This document shows positions 23,727 through 32,600 of a stretch of DNA of 37,810 nt, in pieces. The first letter of the stretch is position 1, and each line of letters opens with the position of its first letter. The stretch is from an uncultured Clostridia bacterium (GTDB taxonomy: Bacteria > Bacillota > Clostridia > TANB77 > CAG-508), in the NCBI GenBank assembly GCA_944391015.1, contig CALXRZ010000010.1, positions 1 to 37,810 of the forward strand. The letters run 5' to 3'. The position numbers and the translations under genes were made by a program. The notes beneath the pieces are model-generated. The model did no database searches, was not told the origin of the DNA, and saw only the letters and a program-made list of their open reading frames with translations.

Positions 23727-25916
23727 ATGGATAAAATAGCAAAAATTATAGCAAGTGAATTGCAAATTAGAGAAAATCAAGTAGAATCAGCTATAAAGCT
23801 AATAGATGAGGGAAACACAATACCATTTATTGCTCGTTATAGAAAAGAAGCTACTGGAGGTCTTTCTGATGAAATTTTAAGAGATTTAGGAGAAAGACTT
23901 ACATATTTGAGAAACTTAGAAAAGAGAAAAGAAGAGGTTAAAAAATCTATAGAAGAGCAAGGAAAATTAACAGAGGATATTTCTAAATCTATAGAAGATG
24001 CCATAACTCTTGCAGAGGTTGAAGATATATATAGGCCATATAAACCAAAAAAGAAAACAAGAGCAACAGTAGCAAAAGCCAAGGGGCTAGAACCTCTTGC
24101 AAATATTATTATGGAGCAAACTGAAACAAAACCAATAGAAGAAATTGCAAAAGCATTTGTTAATGTGGATACTGTGGAAAAAGATGCTCCAAAAGATAAA
24201 GTTGTTGCAAATGTAGAAGAGGCTATACAAGGTGCGTTAGATATTATTGCAGAAGATATATCTGATAATCCAAAATATAGAAAGAAAATTAAAGGGATTT
24301 GCTATAGAGAGGGCGTAATTGCTACAAAAGCAACAAAGCCAGAAGAAAAATCAAGTTATGATATGTACTATGATTTTGCAGAAAACGTAAACAAACTTCC
24401 AAGCCACAGAATTTTAGCAATAAATAGGGGAGAAAAGGAAGAGTTTTTAAAAGTAAAAATAGACAAACCAGAAGAAAAAATATTAGCTTACATACAAAGA
24501 GATATTATAAAAGGACATACACAGTTTGAGCAATATTTAATAGATACAATTGCAGACAGTTGGAAAAGGCTTATCGAGCCATCTATAGATAGAGAAATAC
24601 GTTCTGATTTAACTGAAAAAGCAGAAGAAAAAGCAATAAAGGTATTTGGAAAAAATGCTAAACAACTATTACTAGGTGCACCAATAAAAAACTTAACAGT
24701 AATAGGTTTTGACCCTGCATATAGAACAGGATGTAAAATTGCTGTAATAGACGAAACAGGAAAAGTACTAGAAACTACTACTATTTATCCAACAGAACCA
24801 CAAAATGACGTAGAAAATTCGGCAAAAGTTTTACTAAACCTTATTAAAAAGTATGATGTAAATATGTTTGCTATAGGTAATGGAACGGCTTCAAGAGAGT
24901 CTGAAATGTTTGTGGCAGATGTAATAAAAAGAGCTAAAGAACAACTAAATATGGACGTTCACTATGCAATAGTATCAGAAGCAGGAGCATCTGTATATTC
25001 AGCATCAAAACTTGCAACAGAAGAGTATCCAGATATAAACGTATCTTTGAGAGGTGCTATTTCTATAGCTAGAAGACTGCAAGACCCATTAGCAGAGCTT
25101 GTAAAAATTGATCCTAAATCTATAGGAGTAGGGCAATACCAACACGATGTTGACCAAAAGAAATTATCAGAAAGCTTAACAGGAGTCGTAGAAGATGCAG
25201 TTAATAAGGTTGGCGTAGATGTAAACACTGCAACACCATCGCTTTTGCAATATATATCTGGAATAAATAAAACTATAGCAAATAATATAGTAAAATACAG
25301 AGATGAAAACGGAAAAATAAAAGAAAGAAAAGAATTATTAAAAGTGCCAAAACTTGGTAAGTCAGCTTTTGAACAATGTGCAGGATTTATTAGAGTATTT
25401 GATGGGAAAAATCCATTAGAAACCACGGCAGTTCACCCAGAAAGCTATGAAGTAGCAGAAAAGTTATTAAATAAAATAGGGTATGACAAAGTAGACCTAA
25501 AGGATAAGAATAAATTAAAAGAAATAAAAGAAAAACTAGCGAATGTAAATATTGCAAACACTGCAAAAGAACTAGAAATAGGAGAAATGACTTTAAAAGA
25601 TATAATAGATGAACTTTCAAAACCAGGAAGAGACCCTAGAGAAGAAATGCCAAAGCCAATTTTAAGGGCAGATGTACTAAAATTTGAAGATTTAATTGAA
25701 GGCCAGGTATTAACAGGAACAGTAAGAAACGTAACTGATTTTGGTGCTTTTGTAGATGTAGGTGTAAAACACGATGGACTAGTACATATATCGGAAATGA
25801 GTAATAGCTTTGTAAAGAATCCATCAGATATAGTGGCTGTGGGTGATATTGTAAAAGTTAAAGTTATCGGAATTGACAAGGATAGGCAGAAAGTAAAGCT
25901 TAGTATGAAAGTTTAA
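23727..25916 (+). CDS. tex: Tex-family S1 RNA-binding protein
   Basis: 729 aa, usual family length. Helical Tex N-terminal region (about 1-190), a YqgF/RNase H-like domain (about 320-450, VIGFDPAYRTGCKIAVID), helix-hairpin-helix repeats (about 495-560, LLQYISGINKTIANNIV), and a C-terminal S1 RNA-binding domain (about 650-725, VLTGTVRNVTDFGAFVDVGV). Tex proteins bind nucleic acids and affect transcription; the exact role is unsettled. The usual ribosome site is displaced by a hairpin (see 23684-23718). The stop codon is the first base pair of the large palindrome at 25916-26149. Confidence 0.95.
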   Translation: MDKIAKIIASELQIRENQVESAIKLIDEGNTIPFIARYRKEATGGLSDEILRDLGERLTYLRNLEKRKEEVKKSIEEQGKLTEDISKSIEDAITLAEVEDIYRPYKPKKKTRATVAKAKGLEPLANIIMEQTETKPIEEIAKAFVNVDTVEKDAPKDKVVANVEEAIQGALDIIAEDISDNPKYRKKIKGICYREGVIATKATKPEEKSSYDMYYDFAENVNKLPSHRILAINRGEKEEFLKVKIDKPEEKILAYIQRDIIKGHTQFEQYLIDTIADSWKRLIEPSIDREIRSDLTEKAEEKAIKVFGKNAKQLLLGAPIKNLTVIGFDPAYRTGCKIAVIDETGKVLETTTIYPTEPQNDVENSAKVLLNLIKKYDVNMFAIGNGTASRESEMFVADVIKRAKEQLNMDVHYAIVSEAGASVYSASKLATEEYPDINVSLRGAISIARRLQDPLAELVKIDPKSIGVGQYQHDVDQKKLSESLTGVVEDAVNKVGVDVNTATPSLLQYISGINKTIANNIVKYRDENGKIKERKELLKVPKLGKSAFEQCAGFIRVFDGKNPLETTAVHPESYEVAEKLLNKIGYDKVDLKDKNKLKEIKEKLANVNIANTAKELEIGEMTLKDIIDELSKPGRDPREEMPKPILRADVLKFEDLIEGQVLTGTVRNVTDFGAFVDVGVKHDGLVHISEMSNSFVKNPSDIVAVGDIVKVKVIGIDKDRQKVKLSMKV

Positions 25917-26149
25917 AAAAGTTGTGAGATTGTTTTTTTTAGTTTATTTTATAATTTTAATAGTACCAATATTTTTATTTAAGGTCGGAGTGCTTAAGGT
26001 GGGGACCGACAAGTATACAAACTGTTAAACGAAACATAAGTGAAGTTTATACAGTTTGTACGCAGTTGGGGGCCGAAGACCTTAAATAAAAATATTGGTA
26101 CTATTAAATAAAAATATATAAATTTAAAAAAACAATCTTACAACTTTTT
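25916..26149. repeat. Giant palindrome with repeat family 1 core, copy A
   Basis: Fills the whole gap between convergent tex and the HD-GYP gene. Outer arms 25916-25941 and 26125-26149 pair with one G-U and one extra T. Inner arms 25959-25986 and 26078-26105 are a perfect 28-bp match (ends AATAGTACC/GGTACTATT). The loop (about 25994-26077) is the conserved core: TTAAGGTGGGGACC, TACAAACTGTTAAACGAA, TACAGTTTGTACG and GTTGGGGG. It forms its own hairpin TACAAACTGT/ACAGTTTGTA inside CCGAC/GTTGG. A related core is at 34027-34099 (opposite strand). It probably also stops transcription from both sides. Confidence 0.85.
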
Positions 26150-26153
26150 GCAA

Positions 26154-27209
26154 CTAAGCAGGATATTTCTCCTGTATTTCTTTAATCTTGTCATACTCGT
26201 TATCAATTATATTTAGAAAAATTTTCCCTAATTCTGGGTCAAATTGTGTACCTAAATTTTTCTCTATTTCTGAACGCACAACATCTATTGGCAAAGAGTT
26301 TCTGTATGTTCTCTTTGAAGTCATTGCATCAAATGCATCTGCAACTGCTGCAATTCTAGCAAAGTATGGAATGTCTTCTCCTTTTAGCTTTCCAGGATAG
26401 CCTTTACCATCATATCTTTCGTGATGATGTTTTACTATTGGAATGATGTCTTGAAATACTTCAGCATTGCAAAGAATATGAGCACCAATAGAAGGGTGAT
26501 TTTTAATTTCTGAGTATTCGTCATCAGTTAATTTAGATTCTTTTAAAAGTATACTATCTGGAATTCCTATTTTACCAATATCGTGGAATAAACCACCTAC
26601 ACGTAATGTTTTAATATCGTCTTCAGATAAACCAAGTTTTTCTCCGATAAGTACAGAATACTCAGCTACTCTATCTGAATGACCTCTTGTGTATGGGTCT
26701 TTGGCCTCAACCGTGTATCTTAGAGTTTGTATACTATCTAAATAAGCTTTTTCCAATTTCTCAAAAGTTTCTGAAAGTTCTTGGTTTATTCTTTTTATTT
26801 CATTCATCTGTTTAATAGATTTAATACCAGATTCTATTAAAAGAAGTAGTTGGTCAAATTTATCGCTTTTTTCACAGTATCCTTGAATATCTAATCTTCT
26901 AATTGTTTCAAGAGGTGGAGCTAAATCTTTATGACCAGTTAGCAATAATATATATAATTCTTTATCAAATTTACGAATTTCTTCAACGACTTTATCACCG
27001 TGAATAGGGTCCATTATAAAGTCCAAAATCATTAAATCAAAATGTTCATTTTTTACTTTTTCAATTGCTTCCAATGGGTCTGTAACACCTGTAAATTCAT
27101 AGCCAGACCTTTTTAAAAATATAGAAAGTGAATCAACTATTCCTTCTTCATCATCCACTGCTATGATTTTATACCCATTTGATTGTGCAATGCGTTCATT
27201 TTTCCTCAT
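26154..27209 (-). CDS. Response regulator with HD-GYP c-di-GMP phosphodiesterase output
   Basis: 351 aa. Receiver domain 12-130 with phospho-acceptor D63 (LILD63F), acidic DDEE (19-22) and T-G-H/K residues. A helical linker (about 130-160) leads to an HD-GYP domain (about 160-345) with H209-D210-IGK, HHHERYDGKGYP (261-272) and FDAMTS, all key metal-site residues present. The family hydrolyses cyclic di-GMP. Its kinase is probably the frameshifted gene directly upstream on the same strand; the whole set follows the NRPS. It has its own promoter, so it may be expressed without the kinase. A GGTGAT-type ribosome site precedes the ATG. Confidence 0.92.
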   Translation of the reverse strand: MRKNERIAQSNGYKIIAVDDEEGIVDSLSIFLKRSGYEFTGVTDPLEAIEKVKNEHFDLMILDFIMDPIHGDKVVEEIRKFDKELYILLLTGHKDLAPPLETIRRLDIQGYCEKSDKFDQLLLLIESGIKSIKQMNEIKRINQELSETFEKLEKAYLDSIQTLRYTVEAKDPYTRGHSDRVAEYSVLIGEKLGLSEDDIKTLRVGGLFHDIGKIGIPDSILLKESKLTDDEYSEIKNHPSIGAHILCNAEVFQDIIPIVKHHHERYDGKGYPGKLKGEDIPYFARIAAVADAFDAMTSKRTYRNSLPIDVVRSEIEKNLGTQFDPELGKIFLNIIDNEYDKIKEIQEKYPA

Positions 27210-27250
27210 AATATCACCTTCTTAAATTGATTTTAACTTAACTTGCTTAA

Positions 27251-27279
27251 ATTATATTAGTTGTTAAGCTAAAAAGCAA
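27251..27279 (-). promoter_or_regulatory. Sigma-A-type promoter of the HD-GYP gene
   Basis: Minus strand TTGCTT (27279-27274), 17 nt, TATAAT (27256-27251), about 42 nt before the ATG. The adjoining direct repeats GCTAAAAAG (about 27268 and 27288) could be an operator. Confidence 0.65.
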
Positions 27280-27305
27280 GACTTTTTGCTAAAAAGTATT
27301 AGAAA

Positions 27306-27560
27306 AAGTTACTAGATAATGGTTTTGTAGAAATTTAGGTTCTAAAACTAGGTAATATGTATATTTAGAGAATTTTTGTAGAGACGCGTAAGCGACCAAA
27401 CGAGCTTTTTTGAAGCGAGTGCGATTTGGAGCACCTTTCCTGCGATAAGAAGAAAAATTTATTTTTCTTTTTATCATAAGAGAGGTGCGACACCAAGGAG
27501 CAAAAAAATTTGATAAATATACATATTACCTAGTTTTGTATTAAACCAAGGTAACAAAAA
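27306..27560. repeat. Giant palindrome, repeat family 2, complete copy
   Basis: A perfect 24-bp inverted repeat (AAAACTAGGTAATATG... at 27344-27367 and its complement at 27514-27537) encloses a relatively GC-rich interior. Inside is a long hairpin: GCACCT (27432-27437) with AGGTGC (27483-27488), and GATAA-AGAAAAAT with ATTTTTCT-TTATC. A second interior part (GACGCGTAAGCG, CGAGC...AAGCGAGTGCG) is also hairpin-prone. One half recurs at 2637-2716. It lies between the kinase and HD-GYP genes. The left flank repeats GTTACTAGATAA, which is also the stem of the adjacent terminator. Confidence 0.8.
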
Positions 27561-27592
27561 ATTACTAGATAAATAAAAAATTTATCTAGTAA
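27555..27592 (-). terminator. Rho-independent terminator of the kinase gene
   Basis: Minus strand: TTACTAGATAAAT/ATTTATCTAGTAA, 13 bp perfect with a T5 loop, followed by TTTTTTG. It should end the NRPS-kinase transcript before the HD-GYP gene. Confidence 0.85.
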
Positions 27593-27611
27593 CAAAAACT
27601 AATTATATAAT

Positions 27612-28442
27612 CTATTCTATAGGAATATATATATGAAATACAGTTCCTTTTCCTTTTTCGGTTTCAAAAGTAATATTTCCATTGAAATGTGCCCTTATAG
27701 TAGAATATGACATAAATAATCCTAAGCCAGTTCCATTTTTCCCTTTTGTTGTTATCATCTCTTTAAATAGCTTTTTTTGTACAGAATCAGGTAAGCCAGA
27801 GCCATAGTCTTGTATTGATAATATTACAGAATTATCCTTTTTATCTATATTAAAATCTATTGTTTTACCTGGTTCGCCATTATATGCTTGTATACTATTA
27901 GAGATCATATTGTTAATTACTTGCACTAAGCTTGTAATGTCACCGTGGATAATTGTTCTTGAGTCTGTATTAAAGTGTACATTTAATGTAACTAAAGCGT
28001 TTTTAAGTTCGTGTTTCATCAAAATATTTACTCTTTTAACTAGTTCATCTAAGTCAAAAGATATAGTTTCGTTTTCTGACAAAGTAACTGCTTGGCCTTT
28101 AACAGTTGTAATTACATCTGACATATATTCGGTATAAGATTTAATCTTTTCAATCCACTCGGTCATATCCCTTGCTATTGCGTGGTGGTCGTCGTTAGTT
28201 ACTTCTGAGTCTCCTATTGATTCATCATATTCTTTTACTAAATCACTAAGTCCCTCTGCTGCACCAGATATAGACATTATTGGCGTTTTTAAGTTGTGTG
28301 CAATACCACCAATTAACTGACCTAATGATGCAAGACGCTCTTTTTCCATAAGCATATTTTGGTTGTTTTCTATTTGACTCAAATAGTCTGATGTCATTTT
28401 TTGAATTTGATTAAAGGCCACAGTAAGCTCTCCGTAACTCAT
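27612..28442 (-). pseudogene. Sensor histidine kinase, C-terminal (catalytic) part after frameshift
   Basis: 276-aa frame carrying the end of a HAMP domain (GELTVAFNQIQKM), the phospho-acceptor box GGIAHNLKTP (H-box), N-box VINNMISNSIQAY, G1 DYGSGLP and G2 GTGLGLF: a complete transmitter. It joins the upstream frame at 28431-28439. Deleting one T of GAGTTACGG (plus-strand A at 28436/28437) restores the standard HAMP sequence SSDEYGELTVAFN. The ATG it opens with lacks a ribosome site, so it is not an independent gene. Either a real 1-nt lesion or a sequence error. Confidence 0.88.
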
Positions 28443-29625
28443 CTGATGAGGTTACTGGAAGCACTTTGTTATATGTGGCATTTTTACCTTTTGCAATTTG
28501 TACCAAATTATTTGATACGTCCTCTAGGTTTTTACTTATTCCCTTAGACCAAATAAGTAGTATTACAACATAAACAATAATTGCTACTATACTAATAGAT
28601 ATAAAGAATGTACTTGTTGCTGAATTTGTAGTTGAATATTTATAACCTATATATATAGGAATATCTAAGTCCGAAAGTTGTACTTTTTGTACATAGCCTT
28701 CTTCTTCAACACCATAGTATTCGTAGGCTCTACCGTCAGTTTGGTCATAATATGTTTGAATATATTTAATAAAAAAGTCCGAAATTTGCTTATTTTGAGC
28801 TGTTGTATAATACTTATCTGCAATAATTATAAAGAAATAGTCATCCTCATTTTTTTTAGTTATATTTTGCACTACAGTTAGTAAGTCTTTTAAAGTTAAG
28901 TTATTAAAATCAGCTTTCTCAAATTGTAATTTATAATAGTTATAATTACCCTCGCCTATTGCAGAATTAACTTTAGCATAGCCTAAAAGCGAAATAGTAA
29001 TAATTATAACTAAGAAAAAAGGCACAAGGTTAAACAATAAGTTCATACTAAATTCGCTTGTTTTCTTAAAGTCAGAGTAATCTTGGTCTATATTGTAGGT
29101 TGATTTTATTATTACATTTAAGTCTTGCTTTATTAAGATAGTTGCTATAATCGCTATAACCGTAAAAAAAGTAAAGTAAATAAGCAAAAATTTAAAACAA
29201 ATTTGTATGCTTGCGTCCATCATAAAAAACAACATAAAAAGCACCAATATGATAAGTACAACTTGTACAATTACAATTTTTTGAGGTATTGAAAAGCAGT
29301 CTCTTCGTACTTTTTCTATCAATTTCTTAGAAATTTTAGTTCTATCCTTATCATATAAATTTAGATACTTAAAAATATTTGTACAAAATATGCTTAAGCA
29401 TAAAATATATGCTATTATTCCTATTGCGCCAAGTAGTAGATACTGAGCAGTATGGGAAAGAGGCTCAATTTGTGACTGAAAAATTTTATCCTCTGACATT
29501 GGCGGATAATTTAAAAGCACAGGCACCAAAAACCTCATAATGCAAAGTACTATAATTTCTAAAAATATTATTTTAGCATAAATATTAAATTTAATTTTCC
29601 TAACATTTAATTTTGCTTTTTTCAT
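28411..29625 (-). pseudogene. Sensor histidine kinase, N-terminal (sensor) part before frameshift
   Basis: 404-aa frame. About five membrane helices in the first 225 residues, an extracellular sensor region (about 225-332, VVQNITKKNEDDYFFIIIAD), a further helix (about 335-358) and the start of a HAMP domain (KGISKNLEDVSNNLVQIAKGK) ending SSDE before running out of frame at 28411. Its ATG (29623-29625) overlaps the NRPS stop in an ATGA arrangement, so translation is coupled to the NRPS. The multi-helix N-terminus could sense a membrane-soluble ligand, perhaps the NRPS product; that is inference. With the downstream part it makes a kinase of about 670 aa. Confidence 0.88.
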
Positions 29626-32600
29626 AAGTGCATCTCCTGTTTAAATATGTTTGTTAAATAGTTTTTGTCTAATATTGGCCAGCTAAAACCTATAGATGAT
29701 AGCCAATCTTTAGTTAGTTTGCACGTTGTAGGCGTTTCCATATATCCGCCATTGTTTAAATCGTTTAATAGATGTGCATCTAGTGGGTCTAATGAAGTAC
29801 GTAATTTATTAACTAACTCTGCAGGTTCAACTACCTTTATTTGTATATTTAATGTGTGTAATAAATCTTCTATTGTAAATGAATTGTTGTTATAAATATG
29901 ATATATTGTTTGAGCATTATTACTTTTAATAATTTCTAATATAGCTTTAGCACACAAATCTACTGGGCTAACATCAATAACCATTTTTAAATATTCAGAG
30001 GTTAGTTCTTTGTATTTTAATATGGTTTTAACTCTACTAAAGAATGCATTGTCTTTAGAATTTATTTGGAATTTCATATCCGACAATCTTGGCATAATAT
30101 TACCAAGTCTAAAAACTTTACCTTCTATCTCGTTATTTTTTATGGCGTTTAAAACTTTGCATTCAGCTTGATATTTTGTAATCATATATACGTGTTCATT
30201 AAAATCTTGACCTATATTTAAGTGCTCTTCATCTAACACTTTTGCTGAGCCTATTTTTGAAAAGCCACCAACCGAAACAGTAGAAATATGAGCAAGTTTT
30301 GCATTAGATTCTTTGCAGAATTTTATTAAATTTGCAGTACCCACAACATTAGAGTTGTAAAATCTATCATATTTTCCATAATGTTTAACATTTGCACCAC
30401 AGTGAATTACAGTGGTTATTTTTTCTAATAATGTATTGTAGCATTTAGCTGAAAGGCCTAATTTTTCTACTTCAAAATCTCCTTGAATTATTTCTATTTT
30501 ACTAAAAATATTTTTTGCTAAATCTTTAGAAAAATAGTTTTCTAAAGTAGAATGAATTCTTTCTACAGCATTTTTGTTATTCTTTCTACGAATTAAACAA
30601 TAAATTTTGTTTGTAGTTTGGTTATCATATAATTCTTTCAAAAGATGAACACCCAAAAAGCCTGTTGTACCTGTAAGAAGCACATTTGATAAATCAAAAC
30701 TTACCTGCTTATCAACTATATCTACATCTTCTATAACATTATTTGAATTACTCCTAGCGTTATTTGACTCTATTCGCTTTGCTAAATTTTGTATACTAGA
30801 ATTATTATTTATGTCTTGTATTTCTAAATTATATTTAGCAAGTTTAATAGAAAGTTCCATTATGTTTAATGAATCTAATCCTAAATCATCAAAAAAGTCA
30901 TCATCTATAGATATATCAGTTCTATTTAATAAATTACATATTATATCAAAAATTTCTTTTTGTAAATCGTTTTGTGGTAAAATTAGTTCTTTATTTTCTG
31001 TTAAATTTTTAACCTTTTCTAATAGCTTTTTCCTGTCTATTTTTCCATTATCATTTAAAGGAAAATTTTCAAATTGATATAGTTTAGGTATCATATAAGG
31101 TGTTAGTTTTTCCTTTAGTTTTTTTAGAACTTCTGGCACATAGTTAGGAACGCTAGTCTCCATAAATCCAACTAAAGACTTAGTCATATTTTTATTTTCT
31201 ACTGGCATTACTAAAACTTTAGAAATATTACCACAAGCAAGAATTTCTTTTTCTATTTCGCCAATTTCAACTCTGAAACCTCTAATTTTAACTTGATTAT
31301 CATTTCTACCAATGTAGCCTATTCTACCATCAGTAGCATAAAAACCTAAATCACCAGATTTATAAATTACTTCTTTTACATTATCATTATATAAAAACTT
31401 TTCTTTTGTTAGTTCTGGTTTATTTAGGTAACCCTTGCATAGTCCACCTCCAGTGATACAAATTTCACCATCACAACCGATAGGTAGTATTTCCCCATTT
31501 TTATCTAGTATATATACGTGATAATTTTGCAAAGGATATCCTATAAAAGTTTCGTTGTTTTGAATATCAGAATCTGTTAATTCGCAGATAGTGGCAAATA
31601 TTGTTGACTCCGTAGGGCCGTATACTTCAAACAAAGTAGTTTGAGGATATTTTTCTTTCCAATATTTAAAAGGTTTAGCATAAACAGCTTCTCCACCAAC
31701 CAAAATTGCACGTATTTTTAAAAGGTTAGCATTTAAATTTTTAGCTTTCTCTTCTTCAATTACTTTATAAAAATATGCAGGGGTCTGGTTTAAAATAGTA
31801 ACTTTTTCTTGTACTAATAAATCTAAAAAGTCTTTTGGGTTTAATGTTGTTTCTTTTGGTACAATTACTAATTTTGAGCCAAACAATAAACTTGCGTAAA
31901 TTTCCCAAGTAGAAAAGTCAAATGTATAAGTATGGAATAAAGTCCATATATCATTTTCATCTTGTACTAATCTATTTCTAGTAGAATGTAATAAATATAC
32001 AACATTGTAGTTAGATGTAAGTATTCCTTTTGGCTTTCCAGTGGTTCCTGAAGTATAAATTATATATGCCAAACTATTTAAGTCATAATTTACATTAAGG
32101 TCTTCATTTGTATCTGGAAGTTCTAAAATATTATCAACATCAATACATATAGCTGACTTTTTAAATGTGTTTATATATTGATTGTTAGTTATTAAAAACT
32201 TACTATTGCTATCTTCTAATATAAATTTAACTCTATCTTCTGGCCAATATGGGTCAACAGGTAAATAGTGTGCACCACATTTAAGTACAGCAAACATAGC
32301 AACAATCATTTCTAAACTTCTATGTATAAGCAAAGTTACGCCAGAGTTAGGGGTAACTCCCTTATTCTTTAAGTAAACAGCAAAATTATGTACTTTTTGG
32401 AGTAACTCTTTATATGTTAATTCGTTATCCTTATATTTTAAAGCTATATTGTTTGGTGTTTTTTGAGCTTGACTCTCAAATTGCTCTATTAAAGTTTGAG
32501 TAGGTTTATATAAATATTTGCCATTATATACATTAAAAATAGTGTCAAGTTCTTCTTTCGGTATATAGCTTACATTAGCGACTTTAGTATTTTCATTTGA

